Shown: piece after piece, positions 1-9,029 of the stretch
How positions within the stretch are numbered: position 1 is the stretch's first letter
Layout: the number at the start of each line of letters is the position of its first letter
Assembly: GCA_963831005.1 (NCBI GenBank)
Contig: CAWHOW010000023.1
Coordinates: 1 to 64,000 of the forward strand
Direction: 5' to 3'
Length of the DNA stretch: 64,000 nucleotides
Source of the DNA: CAWHOW01 sp963831005
GTDB taxonomy: Bacteria; Bacteroidota; Bacteroidia; Bacteroidales; CG2-30-32-10
Position numbers and translations under genes: made by a program
Notes under the pieces: generated by a model
The model's database searches: none
What the model saw: the letters and a program-made list of their open reading frames with translations, nothing else
Told to the model about the DNA's origin: nothing

Positions 1-240
1 CCTGATGAACGTTTTTTCCATGCGATTTGTGATAAAATTAAAATTCATCCCGCTCAATGCATAATGATTGGCAACGATTATGGAAAAAAGATATCGAAGG
101 GGCCAAAGCAGCAGGCATGCAAACCATACTGTTCAATGAAAATTGCGCTAAGGGCAAGTTTCCTTATGCCGATAAGATAATTAATTGAATGAACGGAACT
201 GATAGGTATGGTTAAGGAATTGGATAATAAAATTGAGTAA
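1..240 (+). pseudogene. HAD-family hydrolase, C-terminal fragment, frameshifted
   Basis: The window opens inside this gene. The first frame reads ...CIMIGNDYG, the HAD motif IV region, then the continuation KDIEGAKAAGMQTILFNE lies in another frame. The shift falls in the A6 run at 84-89, and one missing A would restore GNDYGKKDIEGAKAAG. The second frame stops at 186-188. A further in-character tail (ELIGMVKELDNKIE) follows in the first frame up to the TAA at 238-240, so a second indel near 186-195 is likely. The family is phosphatase-like with a Rossmannoid fold; the substrate cannot be told. Two indels within 110 bases suggest assembly error or a decayed gene. Confidence 0.7.
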
Positions 241-409
241 TAGATATTAAGTTAATTAGTTACTTGCCTGCCTGCCGGCAGGTTATTTAAACCACAAGAG
301 TTACACCGTCTGTCACGATCGAGGAGTTCCGCTTTCTTTCGATACGCGGAGTTTATCCTGACCGAAGGAAGGGCTACTCAAGATGACGCGGGACGTATAG
401 AAGCGTTGG
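241..409. repeat. Gene-free stretch with palindrome and intergenic repeat
   Basis: No gene is visible. A perfect 12-bp palindrome CCTGCCGGCAGG lies at 271-282. From about 315 to 395 the sequence (from tcacgatcgaggag to agatgacg) resembles the dispersed intergenic repeats common in Bacteroidota drafts. Only one copy is seen here, so its repeat nature is inference. Confidence 0.35.
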
Positions 410-1622
410 TTAGCCCTTAACAAACTTCCTAACCACCACCCCTTTTTCTGTTGTTGCCTTTATAAAATAGACGCCGCCTGAAAAACCACTGCAATCAATG
501 GTTTTAGCAGTGGTTGTATAAAGCAGCCTTCCTGTAATATCCGTAATCTCTATTTCTTTTATTTGCACATCCGTTTGTATTTGCAAAATATTGATAGCAG
601 GATTGGGATAAATAGAAATATTTTCATATTCTGTGTTTTGCGGATTAATACCAACATTAGCAATTGAAATAAAATTCCCAAATGCATACGGATAATTACC
701 AACCGAAACTGTAGCAGTAATAGTATTAGAAGCAGTGCTAATTACACTTACTGAATTAGAACCTTCATTTGCAACATATACCTTGCTTCCATCGGGGGTT
801 ACAGATATACCAGCAGGCTCAGAATCATTACCAATTGAAATTGTTGCTGTAACAGTATTGCTAACAGTATTTATAACATCTACCGTACCGGCATCACTAT
901 TTGCAACATATACTTTGCTTCCATCGGGGCTTATACATATACCAGAAGGACCAGAACCAACTTTAATTTTAGCCGAAACAGTATTTGTAGCGGTGTTTAT
1001 TACTTTTACGGTATCAGCAGTCGTAACATATAGCTTACTTCCATCATGGCTCACACACATGCCACCAGCACTAACTGCAATTGAATCTGTAAGAGTATTA
1101 GTAGCAGTATTTATTATATGTACTGAACTAGTACCCCCATTCTCAACATATAACTTGCTTCCGTCAGGGCTTATAGCTACACCATACGGTTGATTAAAAC
1201 CTGTAATAGTAGCAGTAATAGCATTAGTAGATGTGTTTATTACACTTACTGTATTTGTAAATCCATTTGTTGCAACATATACCTTGCTTCCATCTGGGCT
1301 CACACACACACCATCAGTACCAGAAGAACCCCAAGGGCCAATAGTAATTGTAGCCGAAACAGTATTTGTAGCTGTGTTTATTACACTTACTGTCAAATAG
1401 GCAGTGATTCGTAACATATACTGTGCTTCCATTAGGGCTCACAGATACACCCATCGGTTTATAACCAACCGGAATTGTAGCTATAACAGCATTGGTTGCA
1501 CAGTTTATTACACTTACTGTACCTGGAGTTAATCCATCACCCTCATTCGTTATGTATGCGGTTTGTGCATTTCCGCTCAAGCCAATAACGGCGAGCATAA
1601 TTAAAAATGTAAATTTTTTCAT
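410..1622 (-). CDS. YVTN beta-propeller surface protein with T9SS tail (one frameshift)
   Basis: The start ATG at 1622 gives MKKFTFLIMLAVIGLSGNAQ, a clear signal peptide. The body is a chain of about 42-residue YVTN-type propeller repeats, each with a core like SPDGSKVYVAN followed by TVSVINTATNTVSATI. The last 75 residues, beginning near ENISIYPNPA and ending RKFVKG, form a type A Por-secretion sorting domain, so the protein should be exported by T9SS and anchored or released at the surface. The frame breaks near 1390-1410, between ...STVYVTN and TVSVINTATN. The two halves otherwise join perfectly, so one indel explains it. Function beyond a surface propeller is unknown. Confidence 0.85.
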
Positions 1623-1668
1623 ACGTTTTATATTTTGGTTAAACAATAATTTATTTTTTCACATAACG

Positions 1669-1701
1669 AGACATTCGAAGTCTTAAAGACTTCGAATGTC
1701 T
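1669..1701. repeat. 33-bp perfect hairpin
   Basis: Two 16-base arms (left arm AGACATTCGAAGTCTT) flank a single A. It lies between two genes on the minus strand, downstream of the gene ending at 1719. No T-run follows, so it is more likely a dispersed palindrome than an intrinsic terminator. Confidence 0.6.
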
Positions 1702-1718
1702 TTAGTTTCAGTTCTGTT

Positions 1719-2470
1719 TTAATAGATAGCAGCCACTACTTTAATAATATCCGATTGCACGCCTACGGGTTTATCTTTTTCAAAATATTGCAGCTTGTAC
1801 ATGCGGGTTTCGGGCTGTGTTCCGGTATTTTTGCGGGTGTCAACAAATGGCGAATAATTAAAACGCCCGTATTCCACCCAGTTAATGGACGGCTTCGGCA
1901 TCAATCTTAGCTCCAACCACAGGGGCAGCGGCAGGGGCGTTTACATAAACTATAACACCATCGGTGTCGCCTTTTGTAAATTTAATTTTAATTTCAGTAC
2001 CGCTGTTTTCAACTACTTTACCTGTGGGCTTCAGCACGGTTTTTTCTAAAGGAGTAATGCTGCCTGCACTTTTGCCCGGCGCAATAATTTTTAAAGCGCT
2101 GCCCTATGGCTTCGTCATAATTCGGACTGTTTTTAATAAGCTGCACTGTGCTTTCAATCCTTGAAATAATTCCTGCCGGAACCTGTACCGGGGTTGCGGG
2201 CAGCACGGGCAATGCCGGATAATGGGTAATAACTGTACCAATTTTTCCTTTTAATAGAGTATTTTTATATTCTGTGCGCTGGTGCAACTCAGCCTTAAAT
2301 ATATCTTCCATATCGAGCAGGTATTTACATGCCAGATAATCGTTCTCAATTGCTGCAATTTGAGCGGGTGTTAGCCCCAGGCTTGCGCCTATGGCTTGTA
2401 AGCGCTGTGAAAAGTTGAACATCCAGCCTTCAATGTCTCTTTCGCCATTTGGCAGATAATGATAGTCCAT
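1719..2470 (-). pseudogene. Conserved hypothetical protein, two frameshifts
   Basis: ATG at 2470 gives MDYHYLPNGERDIEGWMFNF. Reading must change frame near 2100 (…YDEAIG to SALKIIAPGKSAGS) and again near 1895-1905 (…GAKIDAEAVH to WVEYGRFNYSPF) to reach the stop at 1719. The joined product is about 250 residues: an alpha-helical N-terminal half (LGLTPAQIAAIENDY…), a linker, and a beta-rich C-terminal part (YGRFNYSPFVDTR … YKLQYFEKDKPVG) that resembles a fibronectin-like module. I recall proteins of this layout as uncharacterised in Bacteroidota. No signal peptide or membrane segment is visible. It lies beside a 21-bp repeat array, as does the gene at 15675-16464. Confidence 0.6.
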
Positions 2471-2530
2471 GTTTTTTTATTTTTTTGGTTAATACTTGCC
2501 GGCACTATTGCAGGCTTAATTTATTTGGTT

Positions 2531-2865
2531 TAATACATAAACACTTCGGTATATTTTTAAAGTATGGGACTAAAGTCCCGATAATAGCTGGATTTATCCA
2601 TAACCCCAGACTTAAGTCTGGGGTTATGCAAACAGCCTTCAAATATTGGGCTTTAGCCCTGAAAAGTATCATCATATTAAAAAAATTACTGAACTATTAA
2701 TACATAAGCACTTCGGTATATTTTTAAAGTATGGGACTAAAGTCCCCGAAAATAGCTGGATTTATCCATAACCCCAGACTTAAGTCTGGGGTTATGCAAA
2801 CAGCCTTCAAATATTGGGCTTTAGCCCTGAAAAGTATCATCATATTAAAAAAATTACTGAACTAT
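2531..2865. repeat. Tandem duplication of a 167/168-bp hairpin-rich unit
   Basis: Copies lie at 2531-2697 and 2698-2865 and are almost identical; a third copy begins (tgatacataagca) but is cut off at about 2880. Each copy carries three hairpins: gggactaaagtcc(c), a perfect 28-bp palindrome centred on GACTTAAGTC with CCCC/GGGG arms, and gggctttagccc. These palindromes are typical dispersed Bacteroidota intergenic elements. No coding capacity is evident. Confidence 0.9.
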
Positions 2866-2902
2866 TGATACATAAGCATAAGGTAATTTGTTGCCTGCAA
2901 CA

Positions 2903-3229
2903 CTCCCCGTAGCAATTGCCAAACTGTTCCACGCACATGCGTAGCCCTTCCACGCACAGGGAGTACTCTTCCACGCACATGCGTAGCTCTTCCACGCACA
3001 GGGGAAACTCTTCGCGGCAACTGCTAAACTGTTCCACGCATAGGGAGAACTCTTTGCAGCAATTGCTAAACTCTTCCACGCACAGGGATAACTCCCCGCA
3101 GCAACTGCTGAACTGTTCCACGCACATGCGTGGAGTTCCGTGGCAACTGCTAAACTGCTCGTAGAAACTTTAGTGAACCCCGATGCAAAAGATTTATTCC
3201 TGTTACAGGATGCTAAAGCACAGTGGTAA
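2903..3229. repeat. 21-bp tandem repeat array, locus A (15 units)
   Basis: From 2903 the sequence divides into successive 21-mers with no indel. Two unit types mix: ctcttccacgcaca(t/g)g… and ctcttcgcggcaactgctaaa. Plus-strand translation gives heptads LFHAHAx and LFAATAK, ending in LLVETLVNPDAKDLFLLQDA and a stop at 3227-3229, but with several in-frame TAG/TAA. On the minus strand two frames are open, one reading CVEEFSx heptads (2840-3127) and one ACAWNSL heptads (2854-3447). Which strand, if any, is translated cannot be decided. Units contain a near-palindrome ACGCACATGCGT. Confidence 0.85.
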
Positions 3230-3447
3230 ACCTGCATTTCAGCCTTGCCTCGCTGTGAAATGTTAAAGTAACCGGGCTTGTAAGATATGCGGGTTGAATA
3301 AGGTAATAGAAAATAGGGTTTAATGCAGGTGGCTTCCCGTAAGCTTACAGTTCCAGAGTGGGATATATTAAAATGCTTTGTTGGCATTATTGGTAATTTT
3401 AGATAATCACTTATCTTTTTTCTATCCAACCCACAAAAACCCAACAT

Positions 3448-3709
3448 CAGATAAGATTGACAAATGTAGAAATTATTCTTTATTCAATAGCAAATATTTT
3501 TAACAATTATTTAAGAAATCATTAACAAATAATCTCAAATGCTAATATAATAAAGGGAGTAGTAGGCAGTTGCCAGTCCGCAATTGGCAATGAATGACCA
3601 TTAATGACAATAAATGGCTATTTTAGAAGGAGGCAGTAAGCAGGAGCAGTAGGCAGTAGGCAAAAAAGAGAATAACAACTAATGACTTAATGACAGCGCA
3701 GCGTAATGA
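3448..3709. repeat. Gene-free stretch with GCAGTAGGCAG-type repeats
   Basis: No gene is visible. The stretch holds an inverted pair TTGCCA/TGGCAA at 3570-3590 and several GGCAGTAGGCAG/GGCAGTAAGCAG words (3560-3662), followed by atgac-rich sequence up to the end of rpe. The same word family recurs at 15297-15326, so this is a dispersed short repeat. Confidence 0.5.
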
Positions 3710-4357
3710 CTACTTCTTCATCTCGTTAATAGTCTCTATCGGGTCTTTTGAGGAAAAGATATAGTAGCCCGCAACCAGCACATTGGCGCCGCATTTAAGC
3801 AGAATTGAAGCATTGGTATTATCAATACCACCGTCAACTTCAATCAGCGCCTTCGATTTTGCAGAACAGATTAGTGCTTTTAGATTAACTATCTTGGAAT
3901 AAGTATTTTCAATAAACTTCTGTCCCCCGAAACCCGGGTTTACCGACATAATGCAAACCAAATCAACATCCGAAATAATATCTTCAAGCACATTGATATT
4001 TGTGTGCGGATTCAATACCACCCCGGCTTTCATGCCGGCATCTTTAATAGCATGAATAGTCCGGTGAAGATGAATACTGGCTTCAACATGCACACTTAAA
4101 ATATCAGCGCCGGCATCTTTAAATTTATCAATATACCTTTCAGGTTTCACTATCATCAGGTGAACATCAAGAGGCTTTTTCGCTACCTGTTTTATCCTTT
4201 TAATAACTGGGAAACCAATAGTGATATTGGGAACAAAAACGCCATCCATCACATCAATGTGTATCCAATCGGCATTGCTTTCATTAATAATTTTAATGCC
4301 TTTTTCAAGGTTAACGAAATCAGCCGAAAGAATTGAAGGGGAAATGTAATGTTTCAT
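3710..4357 (-). CDS. rpe: Ribulose-phosphate 3-epimerase
   Basis: Interconverts ribulose 5-phosphate and xylulose 5-phosphate in the pentose phosphate pathway; cytosolic TIM barrel. From the start MKHYISPSILSAD (4357) the protein is 215 residues, normal for the family. Visible active-site elements: Ser in PSILSAD, His33 and Asp35 in HIDVMDG (metal and general base), His66 in DVHLM, the MSVNPGFGGQ phosphate loop, and the second catalytic Asp in IEVDGGI. An upstream in-frame ATG at 4372 would add only MIINI, and the conserved N-terminus favours 4357. It lies 219 bp downstream of the sigma factor on the same strand, separated by an inverted repeat. Confidence 0.95.
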   Translation of the reverse strand: MKHYISPSILSADFVNLEKGIKIINESNADWIHIDVMDGVFVPNITIGFPVIKRIKQVAKKPLDVHLMIVKPERYIDKFKDAGADILSVHVEASIHLHRTIHAIKDAGMKAGVVLNPHTNINVLEDIISDVDLVCIMSVNPGFGGQKFIENTYSKIVNLKALICSAKSKALIEVDGGIDNTNASILLKCGANVLVAGYYIFSSKDPIETINEMKK

Positions 4358-4393
4358 AATATTAATTATCATTATGCTGAAAAGCTAATTACA

Positions 4394-4484
4394 CCGCAAA
4401 GAACACTTAAGAAAAGTTTCGCAGAGAACGTAGAGGGATATATTTCTTTGTGACCTTTGCGAACACCATTTGCGACCTTTGCGG
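4394..4484. repeat. Imperfect inverted repeat, CCGCAAAG…CTTTGCGG family
   Basis: Arms CCGCAAAG (4394-4401) and CTTTGCGG (4477-4484) enclose further CTTTGCG words. It sits in the gene-free gap between rpoD and rpe (4358-4576). Related inverted repeats built on CTTTGTG or CTTAGTG occur at 14090-14176 and 36840-36913. Confidence 0.6.
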
Positions 4485-4576
4485 AAAAAAGTATTCAAGT
4501 CACATGAGTTATTAAATAAAAAAGTTGAATGCTGTTATGATGTATATGCATTCACTTTAAAAATTATACAATTTAT

Positions 4577-5440
4577 TTATCCTAAGTATGTTTTCAGAAT
4601 TTTGCTTCTCGAAGTATGTTTTAATCTTTTTATTGCTTTCTCTTTTATCTGGCGAACGCGTTCCCTTGTAAGGTCGAACTTTTCTCCTATTTCCTCCAGT
4701 GTCAATGCAATTGAATTATTTAATCCGAAATAATAACGTATTACGTCAGCTTCTCTCAATGTCAAAGTTGAAATACTTCTTTCTATTTCTTGCCTTAATG
4801 AATCATGCATTAGTCCGGATTCAGGAGTAGTGCCATCATCATTCTTCATCAGATCATACATGTTCATGTCTTCTCCCTGTATAACCGGTGCATCCATGGA
4901 AACATGACGGCCGGAATTCCTCAGCGAATCCTTAACTTCACCTTCGGATATTTCAAGAAGATCAGCTATCTCATCAGCATTCGGCTCACGTTCGTAAGTC
5001 TGCTCAAGCTGTGAAAAAGCTTTATTGATTTTATTTATAGCCCCGATTTTATTTAATGGAAGTCTTACAATACGCGATTGTTCAGCAAGCGCCTGCAGTA
5101 TCGACTGGCGAATCCACCATACAGCATAGGAAATGAATTTGAATCCCCTGGTCTCATCAAAACGCTGTGCAGCTTTAATAAGTCCAAGGTTACCTTCATT
5201 AATTAGGTCAGGCAAACTTAATCCCTGATTCTGATATTGTTTAGATACAGAAACGACAAAACGTAAATTAGCTTTGGTAAGTTTCTCAAGAGCATATTGG
5301 TCGCCTGCTCTTATCTTTTGCGCTAAGGCTACTTCTTCCTCTGCGGTAATCAGTTCAACCCTTCCAATCTCTTGGAGGTATTTATCTAACGAAGCGGTTT
5401 CCCTGTTTGTTACCTGTTTGGTAATCTTTAATTGTCTCAT
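4577..5440 (-). CDS. rpoD: RNA polymerase primary sigma factor (sigma-70, RpoD/SigA)
   Basis: Directs RNA polymerase to housekeeping promoters, in this phylum the TTTG/TAnnTTTG type seen throughout the window. At 287 residues it has the short Bacteroidota form: region 1.2 (ASLDKYLQEIGRVELIT), region 2 with the core -10 recognition helix (FDETRGFKFISYAVWWIRQS), region 3 (NKIGAINKINKAFSQLE), and region 4 with the helix-turn-helix TLEEIGEKFDLTRERVRQIK. The long region 1.1 acid domain of proteobacterial RpoD is absent, as expected. It starts 51 bp after the stop of pnp on the same strand and may be partly cotranscribed with it. Reading frame intact. Confidence 0.96.
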   Translation of the reverse strand: MRQLKITKQVTNRETASLDKYLQEIGRVELITAEEEVALAQKIRAGDQYALEKLTKANLRFVVSVSKQYQNQGLSLPDLINEGNLGLIKAAQRFDETRGFKFISYAVWWIRQSILQALAEQSRIVRLPLNKIGAINKINKAFSQLEQTYEREPNADEIADLLEISEGEVKDSLRNSGRHVSMDAPVIQGEDMNMYDLMKNDDGTTPESGLMHDSLRQEIERSISTLTLREADVIRYYFGLNNSIALTLEEIGEKFDLTRERVRQIKEKAIKRLKHTSRSKILKTYLG

Positions 5441-5491
5441 AGCAAAGGCAGAATATGCCGTTTGTACGCAGACGACACAGGCTTAGTTACA

Positions 5492-7636
5492 TTATTCCTT
5501 ATTTTCCTTGGGAGGACGGGGCAACAATGCTTTTCTTGAAAGCTTCATTTTCCCTGTCTTTTTATCTATTTCAATAAGCTTTACTTCTATCTCTTCTCCT
5601 TCCTTCAGCACATCTTCAACCTTTTCAACGCGTGCCCAGGCAATCTCAGAAATATGAAGTAAGCCATCTTTTCCGGGAAGCACTTCAACAAATGCTCCGA
5701 AAGGCATGATGCTTTTTACCTTTCCTTTATATATCTCGCCGATTTCGGGAACAGCAACTATACTGCGTATCTTTTCTTTGGCGGCTTCAATGGCTGCTTT
5801 ATCTACTGCAAAAATATCAATGATGCCAAACTCACCAACTTCTTCAATCATAATAGTACAATTGGTATCCTTTTGCATTTGCTGTATAATTTTTCCACCC
5901 GGTCCTATAATAGCGCCAATGAATTCTTTAGGAATGGTCATCTTTTCTATTCTTGGTACATGAGGTTTGTAATCTTCTCTTGGTTCTTTAATAGTTTTTT
6001 CAATTTCACCAAGTATGTGAAGTCTTCCGGCTTTTGCTTGCAATAATGCTTCCATTAGTATTTCATATGAAAGACCGTCTATCTTGATATCCATCTGGCA
6101 AGCAGTGATGCCGTCTCTTGTTCCTGTTACTTTAAAATCCATATCTCCTAAATGATCTTCATCACCAAGTATATCGGAGAGAACTGCATATTTCTTTGTT
6201 TCGTTATCAGTGATAAGTCCCATTGCAATTCCAGATACAGGCTTTTTAATTTTAACACCGGCATCCATCAGCGCCATAGTTCCTGCGCATACGGTTGCCA
6301 TGGATGAAGAACCGTTCGATTCAAGTATATCAGAAACAACCCTGACAGTATAAGGATTTATGTCAGTTCCGGGTATCATTGGTTTTAAAGCCCTTAAAGC
6401 TAAATTCCCGTGACCAACTTCACGACGACTGGTTCCTCTGTTAGCCTTTACTTCACCTGTAGAGAATGAAGGGAAATTATAATGAAGAATAAAATTGTTT
6501 CTTCCTTCAACAACAGCACCATCAATTGCCTGTTCATCAAGCTTGGTGCCTAGTGTAACGGTGGTGAGAGATTGTGTTTCACCTCTGGTAAAAATTGCCG
6601 AACCATGTGCAGCCGGCAGATAATCCACTTCACACCATATAGGGCGAATTTCATCCAGCTTCCTGCCATCTAAGCGAATCCTGTCAATAAGTATCATGTC
6701 ACGCATGGCTTTCTTCTCAACATCGTGATAATATTTTTTGATTAAAGGAGTTTTTGCTTCACGTTCTTCTTCAGGAATGCTTTCAATAAATTCATTTAAG
6801 ATAGCTTCAAAAGCATCACCTCTTTCATGTTTATTTTTATTGCCTGATTTAGCGCATGCATAAGCTTTTGCATAAGTAGCATCTTTTACAGCTTTTCGTA
6901 AATCCTCATCATTATTTTCGTGACAGTATTCCCTTTTAGGGTTTGCTTTCTCTACCATTGCAGCAAATTCAATCTGTGCCTGGCACTGAATCTTTATTGC
7001 ACTATGAGCAAATTTTAATGCTTCAGCCAATTCTGTTTCTGAAACTTCTTTCATTTCGCCTTCAACCATCACAATATTTTCTATTGAAGCGGCAACCATT
7101 ATATCAATATCTGCATTGGCAACCTCAGTAAAAGTAGGATTCACTTTAAGTTTGCCATCAATACGAGCTACTCTTACTTCGGAAATCGGTCCGTGAAAAG
7201 GAATATCGCAAACAGTAATAGCTGTTGATGCTGCCAAACAGGCAAGTGCATCAGGCATTATATCTTTACCTGCTGAAATCAATGTAATCTGTACTTGTGT
7301 TTCTGCATGATAATCATCAGGGAAAAGCGGGCGCAAAGCGCGGTCAACTAATCTTGATATTAATATTTCATATTCTGATAAACGTGCTTCTCTTTTAAAA
7401 AAACCGCCGGGAAATCTTCCTGCGGCTGCATATTTCTCCTGATACTCTACTGATAAAGGTAAAAAATCAACATTCTCAGCAGCTTCCTTTTTGGTAACAA
7501 TAGTGGCAAGCAACATGGTATCGCCCATTTTAATTACAGCGCTTCCATCGGCTTGTTTGGCTAATTTTCCTGTTTCAAGTGTTATAATTCTTCCATCTCC
7601 AAGGTCGAATGATTTTTGAATTCCTAATGTACTCAT
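5492..7636 (-). CDS. pnp: Polyribonucleotide nucleotidyltransferase (PNPase)
   Basis: A 3'-to-5' phosphorolytic exoribonuclease that degrades mRNA as a ring-shaped trimer. The 714-residue protein shows two RNase PH domains (FPGGFFKREARLSEYEIL in the first; HYNFPSFSTGEVKANRGTSRR and GDEDHLGDMDFKVTGT in the second, with the catalytic Asp residues of GDMDFK), a KH domain (IPKEFIGAIIGPGGKIIQ), and an S1 domain (YKGKVKSIMPFGAFVEVLPG). Length and order are normal. It follows rpsO on the same strand, the classic rpsO-pnp order, but a strong hairpin terminator lies between them, so read-through level would set pnp expression. rpoD follows. Confidence 0.97.
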   Translation of the reverse strand: MSTLGIQKSFDLGDGRIITLETGKLAKQADGSAVIKMGDTMLLATIVTKKEAAENVDFLPLSVEYQEKYAAAGRFPGGFFKREARLSEYEILISRLVDRALRPLFPDDYHAETQVQITLISAGKDIMPDALACLAASTAITVCDIPFHGPISEVRVARIDGKLKVNPTFTEVANADIDIMVAASIENIVMVEGEMKEVSETELAEALKFAHSAIKIQCQAQIEFAAMVEKANPKREYCHENNDEDLRKAVKDATYAKAYACAKSGNKNKHERGDAFEAILNEFIESIPEEEREAKTPLIKKYYHDVEKKAMRDMILIDRIRLDGRKLDEIRPIWCEVDYLPAAHGSAIFTRGETQSLTTVTLGTKLDEQAIDGAVVEGRNNFILHYNFPSFSTGEVKANRGTSRREVGHGNLALRALKPMIPGTDINPYTVRVVSDILESNGSSSMATVCAGTMALMDAGVKIKKPVSGIAMGLITDNETKKYAVLSDILGDEDHLGDMDFKVTGTRDGITACQMDIKIDGLSYEILMEALLQAKAGRLHILGEIEKTIKEPREDYKPHVPRIEKMTIPKEFIGAIIGPGGKIIQQMQKDTNCTIMIEEVGEFGIIDIFAVDKAAIEAAKEKIRSIVAVPEIGEIYKGKVKSIMPFGAFVEVLPGKDGLLHISEIAWARVEKVEDVLKEGEEIEVKLIEIDKKTGKMKLSRKALLPRPPKENKE

Positions 7637-7680
7637 ATCTTATTTATTTGTTTTTTAATTGAACTATTCTTTAAATACAA

Positions 7681-7709
7681 AAAAAGGCAATCTTAAAAAT
7701 TGCCTTTTT
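7681..7709 (-). terminator. Intrinsic terminator after rpsO
   Basis: Stem AAAAAGGCAAT / ATTGCCTTTTT with a 7-nt loop, with A- and T-rich flanks usable in both directions. It lies 23 bp past the rpsO stop and ahead of pnp. Confidence 0.85.
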
Positions 7710-7731
7710 CAATGACTAGGAAACAACATTA

Positions 7732-8001
7732 TTATTTCCTTATTTTTAATTTCTTGATGATTGTCCTGTAACGGTTAATCTCCGTTTTCTTCAGGTAATC
7801 GAGAAGTCTTCTTCTTTTACTTACAAGGTCTATAAGGGCTTTCTGGGTGCCATTGTCGCCCCTGTTCACTTTTAAATGTTCTGTAAGGTGAGAAATGCGG
7901 TATGAAAACAGTGCTATCTGTCCTTCAGTTGAGCCGGTATCAAATTCGGATTTGCCGTGTTCCTTAAAAATTTCTTTCTTCTTTTCTGCTGGTAAATACA
8001 T
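7732..8001 (-). CDS. rpsO: 30S ribosomal protein S15
   Basis: Binds 16S rRNA helices in the central domain of the small subunit. From ATG at 8001 (MYLPAEKKKEIFKEHGKSE) it has 89 residues, the exact family length, with the S15 signature (FSYRISHLTEHLKVNRGDNGT … LVSKRRRLLDYLKK). An in-frame upstream ATG at 8049 is rejected because it overlaps the promoter. A consensus promoter sits about 45 bp upstream and a terminator follows. Confidence 0.97.
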   Translation of the reverse strand: MYLPAEKKKEIFKEHGKSEFDTGSTEGQIALFSYRISHLTEHLKVNRGDNGTQKALIDLVSKRRRLLDYLKKTEINRYRTIIKKLKIRK

Positions 8002-8046
8002 ACTTTTCTGATAATTAATTATAAATACTTTCTTAAAAAAGGACTG

Positions 8047-8077
8047 CAAAGATATTGTTTTGTTTTATTATAACAAA
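8047..8077 (-). promoter_or_regulatory. rpsO promoter
   Basis: On the minus strand TTTG (8074-8077), 19-bp spacer, TATCTTTG (8047-8054): the full Bacteroidota sigma-A consensus. It predicts a leader of about 40 nt. Confidence 0.8.
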
Positions 8078-8213
8078 ATAAATATCGCAATTTTTCAAAT
8101 CCACTCTCAGTTTCAATAGAAACGGTAAGGCAAAGATAATATTTTCTTTAAAACAAATACCTTATATAGTAGCATTGAGACAATAAAAGTAACATGTTTT
8201 CATTATGATTATG

Positions 8214-8221
8214 TATTTTTG
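8214..8221 (+). promoter_or_regulatory. -7 element of the SDR gene
   Basis: TATTTTTG matches the Bacteroidota -7 box, 34 bp before the chosen ATG at 8255. No convincing -33 TTTG is seen. It rules out a start at 8219, which would fall inside the promoter. Confidence 0.55.
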
Positions 8222-8254
8222 CCTAAATTACTGAAAGAAGAAATAACATTATCC

Positions 8255-8959
8255 ATGAACATCATCATTACTGGAGCTGGCAGAGGCATAGGTTACGAAA
8301 CAATTAAGCTTTTCAATAGTATGAAAGGCAACCGTATTATTGCAATTTCTAGGGATATATCGGCTTTGCAAAAACTATCGAATGAAATACCTGTTGGAAA
8401 AAACAGTTCTTTTATTTACCCTGTCTCAGTTGACTTAAGTAAAAAAGGATTTGAGAAAGGGTTGATTTCTTATGTTTTAGACAAGTTCAAAAAGATAGAT
8501 ATACTGATAAATAATGCAGGGGTTCTAATAAATAAAAGTATTCAACAGCTAACTTCTGAAGATTTTGATAGTATGTTTTCGGTTAATACTAAAGCTCCTT
8601 TTCTGCTGGTTAAGACGTTGCTGCCATATTTTAACAAACCTTCGCATATAGTGAATATAAGCAGCATGGGTGGTTTCCAGGGAAGCGCTAAATTTAGGGG
8701 ACTTTCGCTTTACAGCGCTTCGAAAGGCGCCCTTGCCATACTTACCGAATGTATGGCTGAAGAACTAAAAGATAAAGAAATAAAAGTGAACTGTCTTGCA
8801 TTAGGATCTGTGCAAACAGAAATGCTTGCCGAGGCTTTTCCGGGGTATATAGCGCAATCTAGCCCTGCTGAGATGGCTGAATTTATTGCAAACTTTGCTT
8901 TGAATGCACATAAACAGATCAATGGGAAGATAATTCCAGTTACAGCTTCAACGCCTTAA
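8255..8959 (+). CDS. Short-chain dehydrogenase/reductase (SDR)
   Basis: NAD(P)-dependent oxidoreductase of the classical SDR family, cytosolic. Start MNIIITGAGRGIGYE puts the TGxxxGIG cofactor loop at the N-terminus, where it belongs, giving 234 residues. Other motifs: LINNAG (NNAG), Ser of the triad in NISSMGG, and the YxxxK catalytic pair in LYSASKGAL. The loop region shows no acidic residue pattern clear enough to choose NAD or NADP, and the substrate is unknown. The gene is alone between rpsO (divergent) and the sulfatase gene, each with its own -7 box. Confidence 0.9.
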   Translation: MNIIITGAGRGIGYETIKLFNSMKGNRIIAISRDISALQKLSNEIPVGKNSSFIYPVSVDLSKKGFEKGLISYVLDKFKKIDILINNAGVLINKSIQQLTSEDFDSMFSVNTKAPFLLVKTLLPYFNKPSHIVNISSMGGFQGSAKFRGLSLYSASKGALAILTECMAEELKDKEIKVNCLALGSVQTEMLAEAFPGYIAQSSPAEMAEFIANFALNAHKQINGKIIPVTASTP

Positions 8960-9003
8960 ATCAACATTGCGGAAAGAGAGAACTCTTATTCAGCAATTAT
9001 CTT

Positions 9004-9011
9004 TATTTTTG
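9004..9011 (+). promoter_or_regulatory. -7 element of the sulfatase-family gene
   Basis: TATTTTTG followed by C, 18 bp before the ATG at 9030, implying a very short leader. Confidence 0.55.
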
Positions 9012-9029
9012 CTTTTTTAAAAATCTGAA

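Noticed and set aside
186..195. In-frame TGA near the HAD gene end read as selenocysteine
   Set aside because: No SECIS-like hairpin and the gene already contains another frameshift; indel error is simpler.
735..1193. Long plus-strand frame opposite the YVTN propeller gene
   Set aside because: It mirrors the repeat codons of the minus-strand gene, which has a signal peptide and T9SS tail.
2531..2865. CRISPR-like tandem structure
   Set aside because: Only two full copies, no constant repeat with variable spacers, no cas genes.
2854..3447. HFNISHSG in the minus-strand frame, a motif of phosphopantetheinyl transferases
   Set aside because: No other motif of that family follows; the rest of the frame is the 21-bp array read out of phase. 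Chance match.
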